The notes: generated from the letters alone by a model not told the origin. A stretch of 64,000 bases of DNA from Brevibacillus dissolubilis (GCF_006170445.1 NZ_VCNA01000001.1:434001-498000); one strand, 5' to 3'; positions 15,303 through 54,751 are shown, counted from the stretch's first letter. Program-made: numbers and translations.

Positions 15303-18300
15303 TTAATTCCTAGCATCCATAACAAATGGTCTTATTTTCAAGCCATTTTTTGATAAGTTAGTGGCTTGTCCATTAAAAAATTCACGTGCCTGATCGATCG
15401 TCATCTTCGGAACCTTTTTCTTCCGATCTTCATCAATCCAATAATTGCTCTCGAACCAACCTACCAAGTACAGACCATATTGGTGATGATTACCTTTGAG
15501 ATAGCGTTCCGCTAGTTGATTTTCCATAGCCGTTTTTAAATCTGGATGCCAGTTACCTTTTACTTCAATAATTACTGTTATATTTTTGAATTGATCATTG
15601 GTTCGATCTTTAGTAACAGCATTTACGTGGATATCTGTTCGTTCTCCACCGTATTTGTACCTGGACGACTTTATTTCAACCTCCCTATTTATGATGACTC
15701 CTTTTCGTTCCAGTTCTCTTTGTAAATGCCTTGTAATAAAATCTGAGAAGTCGTTTTCTGATATGGGTTTAGATTTCTTCTCTCCCCGTTTTCCCCACTC
15801 ATCCCATAACGTACCAATTTCCGGGGTTTGACCATTAAGGTCCTCTTGGATTTTATTAAATACTTCTATCAGGATATCCAATAATTGTTCACCGCTTTGT
15901 ACTAATCCGAAACCCGCATGATCAGCCAAAGTAATTATGTCTACGGGATTTGGTGGAATCCATTCATGGCGTAAAGCTGTTGATTTTGCCTCGTATATGG
16001 AGTATTTCAACCATGTCAACTCAGGAAATACTGTCTGAATTCTTGCTAGTTCTTCATACGCTTGGACTGTTCCGCGATTTTCCAATACACGAATAATATT
16101 GTCACGGAATTCGGCTACCTTTTCCCTTGGTGTAACTACATGTCCCATATTCTCATTATCAAATGTCGGGTCTTCTTTAAACGGAAATTGTTCCACCATC
16201 CATATGTAAAGTTCCGATAACTGCCTTTCGTTAAAATGAGAATACCCTCTGTAACTAGATTTGTTTCTTGCAATTCCAGTTATAACCTCCCGACCGAATT
16301 CCGGATCATGTTGAAAAATCGGCCAAGACACATCCCACGATGCATCAGAAGTATCCATAAATAATTTTTGAGTCGCAATTATAGCTTGGGGTCGACGAGA
16401 GTTATCATAATCCGTTACAAATCTAGTCACCAGTTTGTTACCGAACTCCAAAGCCCCCTTGACGTCCTGTTTTAATAGGAAGCTAAGAACCCCTCCCATA
16501 ATCTTTGATTCTATAGAACACTCCTCAATCTTTTCTAATAATTTGGAAGACATATAGTCATCGCAACACGTCTCCAATCCTCTCCAAAAGTGGATATTAC
16601 TTATTTTCTCATTCTCTTTATCAATTAGTTGCAATAAAGTATTGACAACCTCTTTTTTCACATAGGGATACGCTATCTTTAAAAATGATTTGCGCACATC
16701 CTCATAACCACCGCTACCAGTTTGAATCGTAACTATCGTTGAAGCCCATTTTTTCCATACTTTCGGCGATAGGGACTGTATAAATTGAGGTTCAAACCTC
16801 CATATTAACCATAGTCCCCTTACTGCACTAGAAGCGGGATCGTACCAATGTGGGTTTTGCAAAAATTCTTTTTCATCAATCATGTATTCGATAATATATT
16901 TTTTAGCAGCCTCTATTATCTGTTGCTTCGCTATTTCGTCAACTATTTCCCATCCTGGGAACTTTGTAAGATCTAGATTAGACAAACTTATATTATTTTT
17001 GTATAGTTCATCTTTTCCTTCACTAAGAGTAATATTAAGTTCCCACCATGCATCTAGATTTCCCTTGTCGAGTTTATTTAACAAATTTTCGATCGATTCA
17101 ATTATTGATTGACTGTGGTCGATTATAATTTTTTGTTCCATCTCTTTTTGTTTTAGATAATATTTCTCTTTAAGAGATAATACCTCAGTTGATTGGAGAT
17201 CCATTGCACTAAATAAATGATTAACACACTTTGCCAGTATATAATTATTCTCGTTTGTAGAAATGGCATATAGTAATTTAACTTGCTCGGGCTTCCTCGA
17301 ATCAAAATTCCATCTAATAAGATGAGCCCATTTATATTGATGTTCTGTTTTGGCCTCTAAGTATTTGTCAATCAACCACTCAAAATCATTTGGCTGGATT
17401 AATCTCCTTATGAAAAGATAGTTGAGTTCCTTTTCTTCATCGTTAATTAATCTAATTATCGACTGTAAAATTAAGCGCCGCCTCTGCTCATTTTTCTCTA
17501 AATCATTAATAAAGTTGAGATAATAGAAGACAGACGAATCAACTGTCTTATAAATAACAGAAACCATTAACTCCAACACATTTTTGTAATCCAAATTATC
17601 CCAAGAGATTTTCATAATATTTTTAATTAACTCGTTGTAAAATGTGTATCCACGTAAATTTAAATTTAAATCTTTGATTATCCATTCAAGAGCAGCAGGT
17701 ATATGATTTCTGTCAAAATGTTTAAAAAGATTTCTTGAAATAAACGTTTGGTATTCGCCCGAATAAGCCCATCTTTTCGGTTTGGTTAAAACTGAGAACA
17801 TTTCCTCTGCTGAAATAACGTCCGGCCACGCTGCTAAAAGAGCTACTCCCTTTAATTGATCATATGGGTCTTCACCATCCTCTAAATAGGTCAATTTAAA
17901 TAAGTTTAATCGTTGCTCTCTATTGCCGAGTTCCTTGACAACGTAACTTGATTTAACACGTATCTGCAACTTCTCTTCTGAATCAAGTGCAATTTTAACA
18001 AACATATCTACCAAACTAAATATTTGGCATTCTTGAGCCATTTCGATTGCCGAACCTCTAACGATAGCATCTTTGCTCCTATCTAGTATCACCGTACTCA
18101 ACTGACTCCCCAGATCTGGATGATTTAACTTACGATAATACCTTTCAAATTCATAATTTGATTCGAACAAACGCTCTTCTTCATACGCTCTCAGCAGTTC
18201 ATGAACCAGTTGTCTCTTATCTTCTGGATCAACATTAGCTACATCGCTCCTCAGCAGTACTTGTGGTTCAACATTCATAATGTAAGAAAAGACGTCTGGA

Positions 18301-19523
18301 CACATAGTAGCTAACCATGCTGACACTTCATATAATTGCGGAACCAGCTTCCCCTCTGGATCGTTGGGATGTTTGATCAAATTAATAATATGCTTGATAG
18401 GGATTTTGTTATCAATGAAGTAGTAGGCTGCTAGGAATTCCGCATAGGTTTGATGAGCCCATCCCAAGCGATTTTGACCTCTTGCCGAAAACAAACCTGT
18501 CGCCAGCGTCTCCTTTATATCCACTTCTTTTATAACTAACTCGGTCTTTATATCCAGCATACCACCATATGAAATTTCCTTGATCGATACATCTTCATCT
18601 GGTACATTTCCATAATCAACATCAGTCCAAATCGCATATCGATTGGAAAATACCATTATCGCGGCAATACGAGAAGCTATTTTTAATCGTTCTAATGGGG
18701 TAAGCTTTCCGATCTTGTTTGATTCTATCCTACTAGGATTAGTTTCTTCGCATAACGTTTGACATCCCTGTAAATACAATTCTCTTTGAGTAGTCGGGAA
18801 ATATCCATTCTTTTTATACTGATTAATTAATATTTTAAGTGTTACCGGCTTTGTTGCTAATGGTACAACAGCTTTTTCCTGAATCTGCCGTACAAAAATG
18901 TCTCCATCTATTCCGTTTTCTTTAGCGGCTTCTATTACGTCTATCATCCGTAAAGGTGCAAGTCTGTAGACTTTGTATGCTGTCTTGTCCTTGTCCTCGT
19001 CCCATAAACGTTCCAAATTACTGCCTAAGGTCATCGGCCAGTCGGCAGTTCGGCATGCAATACGCAAAAACAAGCGTTTGATAGGGAGCATTTTCATTAC
19101 ATCTGCTAAGAAAGCAGCAGCTGTATTCATACTTAATAAGCATTCATCCAAACTGTCCAAGAATAGGTGAAGATCATAGTCTCCGTTTTGCCATGCAACT
19201 AATTCGGGATGCTTAAACAATCTATTGTCAAACGACAGTTCGCTACTAAATGACCGTAGATCAATATGTAGAGTTTTTTGTGTTCCTTCAATTGATTGCA
19301 CACTCTCCTCAATCGTACTCGTTTTACCGATTCCCGGCTCACCAAGTAAAACTAAGCAACGTATATGAGATATTGACACAAAAGAAACACAATTCGGATT
19401 ATAGATGTTGCCCCATTTCCACTCTGGATCTACAAGAAAACCTCCGTCTGAAAGACTTGCAGCATGCTCAATAGGGCTCCAGAATCGCTTCCATTTATAT
19501 TTTTTATCGTCCAAGTTCTTCAC
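15303..19523 (-). CDS. NACHT/STAND NTPase with C-terminal PD-(D/E)xK nuclease domain, candidate anti-phage protein
   Basis: The N-terminal third is a NACHT-type P-loop NTPase: Walker A GEPGIGKT (61-68), Walker B FLDSLDE (121-127), the ACRTADWP segment (156-163) and the family-typical HQTYAEFLAAYYF near residue 360. The middle (about 420-1200) is helical and repetitive, probably HEAT-like, fitting a sensor. The last 150 residues form a PD-(D/E)xK-type nuclease: Asp1297 in RTDIHV, Glu1320 and Lys1322 in IIEVKG, and Gln1336 in a QLAERY motif, as in Mrr-like enzymes. Bacterial NACHT proteins with nuclease effectors are known anti-phage NLR relatives; function here is inferred. The gene is far more AT-rich than its neighbours (16 G/C among 17401-17460), implying transfer, and it stands alone with its own promoter and terminator. 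The GTG at 19523 lacks a good ribosome site; a TTG at 19514 has GAGGTG six bases upstream. Confidence 0.85.
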   Translation of the reverse strand: MKNLDDKKYKWKRFWSPIEHAASLSDGGFLVDPEWKWGNIYNPNCVSFVSISHIRCLVLLGEPGIGKTSTIEESVQSIEGTQKTLHIDLRSFSSELSFDNRLFKHPELVAWQNGDYDLHLFLDSLDECLLSMNTAAAFLADVMKMLPIKRLFLRIACRTADWPMTLGSNLERLWDEDKDKTAYKVYRLAPLRMIDVIEAAKENGIDGDIFVRQIQEKAVVPLATKPVTLKILINQYKKNGYFPTTQRELYLQGCQTLCEETNPSRIESNKIGKLTPLERLKIASRIAAIMVFSNRYAIWTDVDYGNVPDEDVSIKEISYGGMLDIKTELVIKEVDIKETLATGLFSARGQNRLGWAHQTYAEFLAAYYFIDNKIPIKHIINLIKHPNDPEGKLVPQLYEVSAWLATMCPDVFSYIMNVEPQVLLRSDVANVDPEDKRQLVHELLRAYEEERLFESNYEFERYYRKLNHPDLGSQLSTVILDRSKDAIVRGSAIEMAQECQIFSLVDMFVKIALDSEEKLQIRVKSSYVVKELGNREQRLNLFKLTYLEDGEDPYDQLKGVALLAAWPDVISAEEMFSVLTKPKRWAYSGEYQTFISRNLFKHFDRNHIPAALEWIIKDLNLNLRGYTFYNELIKNIMKISWDNLDYKNVLELMVSVIYKTVDSSVFYYLNFINDLEKNEQRRRLILQSIIRLINDEEKELNYLFIRRLIQPNDFEWLIDKYLEAKTEHQYKWAHLIRWNFDSRKPEQVKLLYAISTNENNYILAKCVNHLFSAMDLQSTEVLSLKEKYYLKQKEMEQKIIIDHSQSIIESIENLLNKLDKGNLDAWWELNITLSEGKDELYKNNISLSNLDLTKFPGWEIVDEIAKQQIIEAAKKYIIEYMIDEKEFLQNPHWYDPASSAVRGLWLIWRFEPQFIQSLSPKVWKKWASTIVTIQTGSGGYEDVRKSFLKIAYPYVKKEVVNTLLQLIDKENEKISNIHFWRGLETCCDDYMSSKLLEKIEECSIESKIMGGVLSFLLKQDVKGALEFGNKLVTRFVTDYDNSRRPQAIIATQKLFMDTSDASWDVSWPIFQHDPEFGREVITGIARNKSSYRGYSHFNERQLSELYIWMVEQFPFKEDPTFDNENMGHVVTPREKVAEFRDNIIRVLENRGTVQAYEELARIQTVFPELTWLKYSIYEAKSTALRHEWIPPNPVDIITLADHAGFGLVQSGEQLLDILIEVFNKIQEDLNGQTPEIGTLWDEWGKRGEKKSKPISENDFSDFITRHLQRELERKGVIINREVEIKSSRYKYGGERTDIHVNAVTKDRTNDQFKNITVIIEVKGNWHPDLKTAMENQLAERYLKGNHHQYGLYLVGWFESNYWIDEDRKKKVPKMTIDQAREFFNGQATNLSKNGLKIRPFVMDARN

Positions 19524-19562
19524 CTCAGGCTTAGTTAGACTGGAGATTCTGTCTATTTCTTT

Positions 19563-19592
19563 ATTTTACTATAGCTCTTTGTCTGACTCCAA
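19563..19592 (-). promoter_or_regulatory. Promoter candidate for the NACHT-nuclease gene
   Basis: Minus strand TTGGAG (19587-19592), 18-base spacer, TAAAAT (19563-19568), about 40 bp before the start codon. Confidence 0.45.
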
Positions 19593-19713
19593 AAATACAG
19601 GGGTGTCTTGGACTTATTTTAATATGCATAATTTCTCCTGCAACCCTTCCCCCACTCCCCCGTATACCTAAGCATCACCACAAAACCATACCCAACCTAA
19701 AGGGGATGCTTCC

Positions 19714-20553
19714 ATGAAATCCGACTCACCTACACCTCTTCATAAACCCAACCCGCGCTGGATGACCGGTGGTATCATCGGGATCATCGTGGTAGTCCTG
19801 CTCGGAATCCTCGGTTTCAACTCCTTCACCATCGTCAACGCCGGTCACCGTGGCGTCGTCGTCCAGCTCGGGGCCGTCCAGCCTAACGTACTCGGCGAAG
19901 GAATTCACTTCAAGGCTCCTTTCATCCAGACTGTCATTCCGGTCGAGGTGCGGGTACAGAAGACGGAAAATTCTGCCGTCTCTGCCTCCCGTGATCTGCA
20001 GAACGTCACCACGACCATTGCCGTGAACTACCATCTCAATCCAGACGCCGTCAACAAGCTGTACCAAGATGTCGGTCTGGGCTACTCTGAGCGCATCGTC
20101 AATCCGGCTATCGCGGAGGCGCTCAAGTCCGTTACGGCCCGCTACACGGCGGAGGAGTTGATCACCAGCCGTCAGGAAGTGAGTGAGCAGGTCAAGGAAA
20201 ACCTCAGCAAAAAGCTCACCATGTATGGCATGATCCTCGATGAGATTAACATCACCGAGTTTAACTTCAGTGAAGAATTCAACCGCGCGATTGAGCAAAA
20301 GCAAGTGGCGGAACAGCAGGCGCTCAAAGCCAAATTAGACCTCGAACGCGTGAAAATCGAGAAGGAACAAACCATCCAACAGGCGCAAGCCGTGGCTGAA
20401 TCTCTTCGTCTGCAAAAGCAGGAGGTCACGCCGGAGCTGGTCAAATTGCGTGAGATTGAAGCGCAGCTGGAAGCGATTAAGAAGTGGGACGGAAAATTGC
20501 CGAATGTGACTGGTGGGGCGACGCCGTTTATTGATGTGACGACTGGGAAGTAG
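19714..20553 (+). CDS. SPFH/prohibitin-family membrane protein
   Basis: One N-terminal transmembrane helix (GGIIGIIVVVLLGILGF, about 19-36) is followed by the SPFH/prohibitin domain (FTIVNAGHRGVVVQLGAVQP through about 210). A long alanine/glutamine-rich coiled coil comes next (EQKQVAEQQALKAKLDLERVK, about 190-260). The layout matches HflK/HflC/prohibitin-like proteins, which oligomerise into membrane-associated rings and organise proteases or membrane microdomains. Length is normal for the short prohibitin type. AAAGGGGAT lies upstream of the ATG. No protease partner gene adjoins it; a bidirectional hairpin element ends the unit. Confidence 0.88.
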   Translation: MKSDSPTPLHKPNPRWMTGGIIGIIVVVLLGILGFNSFTIVNAGHRGVVVQLGAVQPNVLGEGIHFKAPFIQTVIPVEVRVQKTENSAVSASRDLQNVTTTIAVNYHLNPDAVNKLYQDVGLGYSERIVNPAIAEALKSVTARYTAEELITSRQEVSEQVKENLSKKLTMYGMILDEINITEFNFSEEFNRAIEQKQVAEQQALKAKLDLERVKIEKEQTIQQAQAVAESLRLQKQEVTPELVKLREIEAQLEAIKKWDGKLPNVTGGATPFIDVTTGK

Positions 20554-20630
20554 GAATTGTCGCTGTAATTTTAGGCATTTTGGCTGTTCTGGTCGTTCTT
20601 CTGTTCTGCTTTTTGGAAGCTTTCTTACTG

Positions 20631-20707
20631 AAAAAAGATGTTACTCTCCTTCTTTCGAAACTAATCTCCAAAAAGGAGCTTAGTTCATAGGGAGTAGCAT
20701 CTTTTTT
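20631..20707. terminator. Two-level (branched) terminator hairpin
   Basis: Outer stem: 20631-20646 pairs with 20692-20707 (16 bp, one G-U, A6/T6 at the ends). Inner hairpin: 20659-20669 pairs with 20675-20685 (one mismatch, 5-nt loop). Poly-A on one side and poly-T on the other allow termination from both directions; it ends the SPFH gene. Confidence 0.75.
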
Positions 20708-20709
20708 GT

Positions 20710-20790
20710 TTAATAGTCATCTGGACCGTAGCCATCATTGGAGAAGTTTTTCCCACCAATAATCCGTCCTTTGAAGGATGAGCAGGTGTC
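20710..20790 (-). pseudogene. Relic fragment of a second intracellular subtilisin gene
   Basis: Read on the minus strand, these 27 codons give KGRIIGGKNFSNDGYGPDDY followed by a stop, preceded by the degenerate DTCSSF. The same block in the intact protease downstream is KGRIVGGKNFSNAGNGPDDY, with DTG-C just before. The fragment therefore derives from the region between the catalytic Asp and His of a paralogue. All the rest of that copy is gone. It abuts the branched terminator. Confidence 0.8.
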
Positions 20791-20800
20791 TAAAAAGGAA

Positions 20801-20830
20801 GCTATCAGACCAATCTTGCGGTCTGATAGC
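20801..20830 (-). terminator. Intrinsic terminator of the intracellular subtilisin gene
   Basis: GCTATCAGACC (20801-20811) pairs perfectly with 20820-20830, 8-nt loop; the minus strand continues TTCCTTTTT. It begins 9 bp after the stop codon. Confidence 0.85.
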
Positions 20831-20838
20831 AGCTGTTG

Positions 20839-21876
20839 TTAAACGGTTACAGGTTCTTTATTTTCGTTGACGATCATAGCCGGTATTGGATTGCGAGGAC
20901 TGGCATATCCGAAAGTCAAATCAAGAAGCCCGTTTCCTTCCACAAATTTACTGTATCCCAAAGATACCGTCCGTTTGATGAGTTGGCCATAAATCTCTGG
21001 CTCGGATAATCTTCGACCGAAATCTTTTTCGCACTGATTGATGATGAGTGCAGCTGCACCAGAAACGTGCGGGGTTGCCATTGAAGTTCCGTTTAAGCGA
21101 GCATAGCCACTATTTAGATAGGTGGACAAAATATTCACCCCCGGGGCCGCTAGATCCAACTCAGGGTTTGTATTGGTGAAGCATGGGAATCGACCATCTA
21201 GAGATACTGCACCTACTTCTACTACCTCATGATAAGCTCCGGGATAAGCATACTCGTGTTTAATTGGGCTGCAGTCTCCACCTTTCGTAAATGACCCTTC
21301 GTTACCAGCTGCACAAACAACAAGGATATCGTTCTCAACCGCTCGTTTGATTGCTGCATGAAGTTGTGGATCATTGTTAGGACCTCCGAGAGACATAGAG
21401 ATGACACGCACTCTCTCTTGTCCGGTTCCTTTCCAGTTAATAGCGTAATCGATGGCTTTAATAATGTTTTGGGTATCCGCACCTTCTTCCATTCTCCCGG
21501 TTCGAGGGTCGAATACAGGTTTATCAAAGACTTGTAAAATAAGCAACTTGGCTTCCGGAGCGACCCCAATGACTCCCTTCCCATCAATCACAGCTGCAAT
21601 TGTTCCAGCAACATGTGTACCATGTCCGATCCGATCAGAGTAGTCATCCGGACCATTACCTGCGTTTGAGAAATTTTTCCCTCCGACGATGCGGCCTTTG
21701 AGGTCTGGATGATCTGTCTGGCAACCGGTATCGATCACAGCAACGACAACTCCGTTCCCCTTATGACCTTCCTCCCATATTTCAGGAGCTTTAATCATTT
21801 TGACACCTTCAGGAATTTCTTTGATGTCTGTCACAACTGATTCAATTTCGTAGGGAATGAGACGAAAATCACTCAC
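20839..21876 (-). CDS. isp: Intracellular subtilisin-type serine protease (ISP, peptidase S8)
   Basis: The catalytic triad is Asp49 (AVIDTGC), His85 (GHGTHVAGT) and Ser265 (NGTSMATPH). There is no signal peptide; instead the N-terminus carries the LIPY motif (residues 6-9), the hallmark of the inhibitory propeptide of Bacillus intracellular subtilisins. The following PEGVKMIKAPEIWEEG also matches that family. At 345 aa it is slightly longer than the classical ISP (about 320 aa) because of a short C-terminal extension (NPIPAMIVNENKEPVTV) and a loop near residues 118-135 (DKPVFDPRTGRMEEGAD). The enzyme degrades cytoplasmic proteins in stationary phase in relatives. The GTG start at 21876 has AGGAGG eight bases upstream. 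A 12-bp palindrome lies in its leader, and a fragment of a second copy is found just downstream. Confidence 0.93.
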   Translation of the reverse strand: MSDFRLIPYEIESVVTDIKEIPEGVKMIKAPEIWEEGHKGNGVVVAVIDTGCQTDHPDLKGRIVGGKNFSNAGNGPDDYSDRIGHGTHVAGTIAAVIDGKGVIGVAPEAKLLILQVFDKPVFDPRTGRMEEGADTQNIIKAIDYAINWKGTGQERVRVISMSLGGPNNDPQLHAAIKRAVENDILVVCAAGNEGSFTKGGDCSPIKHEYAYPGAYHEVVEVGAVSLDGRFPCFTNTNPELDLAAPGVNILSTYLNSGYARLNGTSMATPHVSGAAALIINQCEKDFGRRLSEPEIYGQLIKRTVSLGYSKFVEGNGLLDLTFGYASPRNPIPAMIVNENKEPVTV

Positions 21877-21902
21877 GAGTAAAACCTCCTAAAATGTTTT
21901 TA

Positions 21903-21914
21903 TTTACATGTAAA
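21903..21914. promoter_or_regulatory. 12-bp palindrome in the leader of the subtilisin gene
   Basis: TTTACATGTAAA, a perfect palindrome 27-38 bp upstream of the GTG start. It could be a regulator site; the protein binding it is unknown. Confidence 0.3.
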
Positions 21915-22001
21915 GTATGGCGTATACATTTATTTTTATTAATTACACTTTTTATACTAATACGTGCTAGTTAACTGCTGTCGAGTATCCTCTTCTACTT
22001 T

Positions 22002-22868
22002 CTATTGCCAAATTTTACTAACCCATTCCGGATGATCGATGAATGGATTACGGTTGCCTTGGATGTCATAAATCACTTCGTTGCGGTTGCGTTCAAAATT
22101 GTCAACTGGATCTGCGGCATGCCATTGAAGCAAGGTGGAAAGAACGCCGAATTTGGGAATACGGTCTGTCAGGCTATTCACCAATTCCAAGTCCGGTTCA
22201 CCATTGCCGCCCTCATAGCGGACAGCCATGTAGAGCATCATTCGCGCCACATCGCCTTTCACCTCGTCGCGAGGTTCCCATATTCCTCTCTGTTTATCCC
22301 ATTCACAGTTTTTGGCTTCGGGGTGTTTGAATGTCTGATCTTCTGGTAACTCATCAAAATCAAAATCATCCCGGTCTGAGTTGACACTCTTATCGGCTGG
22401 TCTCAGGTGATGCAGGTCAGTTCCCGCCCCATTTGCTGTTCCAAAACCACCATGAGACTTAGCCCAGACATGTTCGCGGTTCCATGCGTTAGAATCGGAA
22501 CCGATGTTTCCTTCGTTGCTCGATTTGGCTTGAGAACGTCCGGTGTAGATCAGAATCACGTTGTTAGGGTTATTCGGATCCTGATCGGTTTTCATCAGAG
22601 CCGACCAGACTTCAGAGTAATTGAGCTTGCGTTGTTTTTGGATAATCTGATGCAACGCCTTCTTTAGTGCTGTTCCTGTCTGTCCCTGAATGGTTTCATA
22701 ATAGTCACCCAAAATATCGCTGTCTACAGGCTGGGCAATCGGATATTTCGGCATGTGTGAGTGATCGTTCCCCATCGCTTGAACTGAGGTCGCCGTGACT
22801 CCTGGCATCATGGCGGTGGTGATCAGTAAACCAGCCAGCAGGGCTTGTACCGTTTTTTTGGCAGACAT
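22002..22868 (-). CDS. Secreted endonuclease I-family (Bsn-like) nuclease
   Basis: The preprotein starts with MSAKKTVQALLAGLLITTAMM and has a signal peptide to about residue 30. The body is the endonuclease I/His-Me-finger fold: YSEVWSALMKTD, VILIYTGRS, WNREHVWAKSHG with the catalytic His, and GTDLHHLRPADKSVNSDRDD with the metal-binding residues. Such enzymes degrade DNA or RNA outside the cell for nutrient recovery. Start at 22868 is preferred over a longer frame to 22901 because AAAGGAG lies eight bases upstream and the signal peptide then begins at the N-terminus. It is transcribed in the same direction as the NRPS but separated by that gene's terminator. Confidence 0.9.
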   Translation of the reverse strand: MSAKKTVQALLAGLLITTAMMPGVTATSVQAMGNDHSHMPKYPIAQPVDSDILGDYYETIQGQTGTALKKALHQIIQKQRKLNYSEVWSALMKTDQDPNNPNNVILIYTGRSQAKSSNEGNIGSDSNAWNREHVWAKSHGGFGTANGAGTDLHHLRPADKSVNSDRDDFDFDELPEDQTFKHPEAKNCEWDKQRGIWEPRDEVKGDVARMMLYMAVRYEGGNGEPDLELVNSLTDRIPKFGVLSTLLQWHAADPVDNFERNRNEVIYDIQGNRNPFIDHPEWVSKIWQ

Positions 22869-23052
22869 GTAGTCATCTCCTTTTGTGTATGTAAGCAACA
22901 ACCAACCATAGAATTCTCAGGTAATAATCACTTTAACAATCCAATTAATTACATTTTTACCTCCTTTAACATCTCGCGTTCATCCGTTCTCTCCAATTGA
23001 TTATGAAATTGTAGTATCGGTAAAAAATCTCCAGTCGACAGGGCACAAAAAG

Positions 23053-23095
23053 GCCCGTAAGATGGTACTTTTTTCAAAGTGTCCGTCTTACGGGC
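23053..23095 (-). terminator. Intrinsic terminator of the NRPS gene
   Basis: GCCCGTAAGA (23053-23062) pairs with TCTTACGGGC (23086-23095); internal pairing extends the stem, and the minus strand continues CTTTTTGTG. It lies about 70 bp downstream of the NRPS stop codon. Confidence 0.8.
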
Positions 23096-23162
23096 TTATG
23101 TTATTTGATCACGGTTCAGAGGTTAAATCTTGGCTTGTTGCTTGTTACCTAGACAAGCTCAA

Positions 23163-53540
<30,378 letters not shown>

Positions 53541-54150
53541 GTCAAATTTCCCCCTCGTAACAAAAATAACTGGATAATTTATCCTAGTGCCATTCTAACT
53601 TATTTTTATATGGAATAAATATGTAATTTTTGTCTATTGTGTGTAATTTTTAATTTTTTATATATTTTTATGTTGATGTCCATTTTTTCGCAATTTATCG
53701 ATATTTTATTCTGGTATATCCATAAAATAACACCGTTATCCTTAATAATATTTAACATTTGTTAATTTCGTCCCACCTTCCAATAACTACCAATCTCCTA
53801 GTTGTCACACACGATGACTGCTACCAATTCCCTACCCTTTCCATTTCATGCTTATTTCAGACCATGACAGGCCGTTTTTTTACTGCTTCATGTCGTTATT
53901 TTTGTTATTCACACTTTCCGAGTTGACTGGATATGGTCAAACATTTTAGGAGAAATGTGTTATACCAATTCAGTTCGATCTGATTATTTATGTGGGTAAA
54001 ATAAAAAGAAGCAGCCTGATTGTGATCATCGGCGTGCCCCGGATGTAAAAACTGAATATGAAGCCCATCTCCTTGCCATATTAACAGTAATTTCACTGTA
54101 CTGGGGTTGTTGCCTAGTATAGATGGCATGAAATTTCCGGAGGCATTTTC
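53541..54150. other. 610-bp AT-rich divergent regulatory region upstream of the NRPS
   Basis: No gene. It contains a 13-base palindromic site GGATAATTTATCC (53572-53584) just upstream of the NRPS ribosome site, an inverted repeat TATTTTAT/ATAAAATA (53702-53709, 53722-53729), TTGAC/GTCAA arms at 53923-53927 and 53936-53940, and the GGAGG site of the rightward gene at 54138. I see no sigma-A promoter for the NRPS that is strong enough to call. Confidence 0.55.
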
Positions 54151-54639
54151 ATGAATCAAATCATATTGTGGAGCTTATTGATCGTTCCGTGGCTCTCCAT
54201 CCTCTTTTTGGACAAATCAACTCTGCGACGATATTTGCCGGCGGCATTGTTTGTGACGGTGATCAATACATTGGTCTATCAAGCTGCCTATCATTACAAT
54301 TGGTGGAGGGAATCAGGGCTTTTTGGATGGGATCGCGTGGCCAACGTTCCGTGGGTATACAGTGCGTATCTGGTGGCGACCATCTGGATTTTGCGGTTTA
54401 CGTATCAAAAGTTCTGGGTGTATCTAACGGTGAATCTTGTTCTGGACGGCCTATATGTGTTCGTCTGGTATCCGGTTCAACGCCGACTGGGTATGGCAAC
54501 GGGCGACCTGCCTGCTCTCACGACGTATGCCATGATGATTGCTGTAGCGATTTTGGTATATCTGTATCAGGTGTGGCAGGAAGGCGATCCGGTGGAGGGG
54601 CTCAACTGGGAGATCCGAAACCGGGAAAAAGCACGCTAA
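54151..54639 (+). CDS. Small multipass membrane protein, CBO0543-like
   Basis: The 162-aa protein has about five hydrophobic helices: IILWSLLIVPWLSILF, LPAALFVTVINTLVYQ, VYSAYLVATIWILRF, VYLTVNLVLDGLYVFVW and ALTTYAMMIAVAILVYLY. It ends in a charged tail. The pattern of aromatic residues and the length recall CBO0543-family membrane proteins of Bacillales, whose function is unknown; the assignment is tentative. CCGGAGG stands seven bases before the ATG. It diverges from the NRPS and is closed by a bidirectional terminator. No evidence links it to peptide export. Confidence 0.72.
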   Translation: MNQIILWSLLIVPWLSILFLDKSTLRRYLPAALFVTVINTLVYQAAYHYNWWRESGLFGWDRVANVPWVYSAYLVATIWILRFTYQKFWVYLTVNLVLDGLYVFVWYPVQRRLGMATGDLPALTTYAMMIAVAILVYLYQVWQEGDPVEGLNWEIRNREKAR

Positions 54640-54679
54640 GCGGCAGGATGGCATCCTCGACGAAGCCCTGTAAACAGCA

Positions 54680-54719
54680 AAAAGCCCTTTGTTGGATAGC
54701 ATTCCAGCAAAGGGCTTTT
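54680..54719. terminator. Bidirectional intrinsic terminator between convergent genes
   Basis: AAAAGCCCTTTG (54680-54691) pairs perfectly with 54708-54719, 16-nt loop, A-rich on one side and T-rich on the other. It serves the membrane protein (plus) and the phosphatase (minus). Confidence 0.85.
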
Positions 54720-54751
54720 ATCGTTATGGCTATGCTTTTTTTCGCGTAGTC

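Noticed and set aside
53905-54159. 84-codon minus-strand frame upstream of the NRPS
   Set aside because: Overlaps the start of the rightward membrane-protein gene and lacks a ribosome site and coding character.
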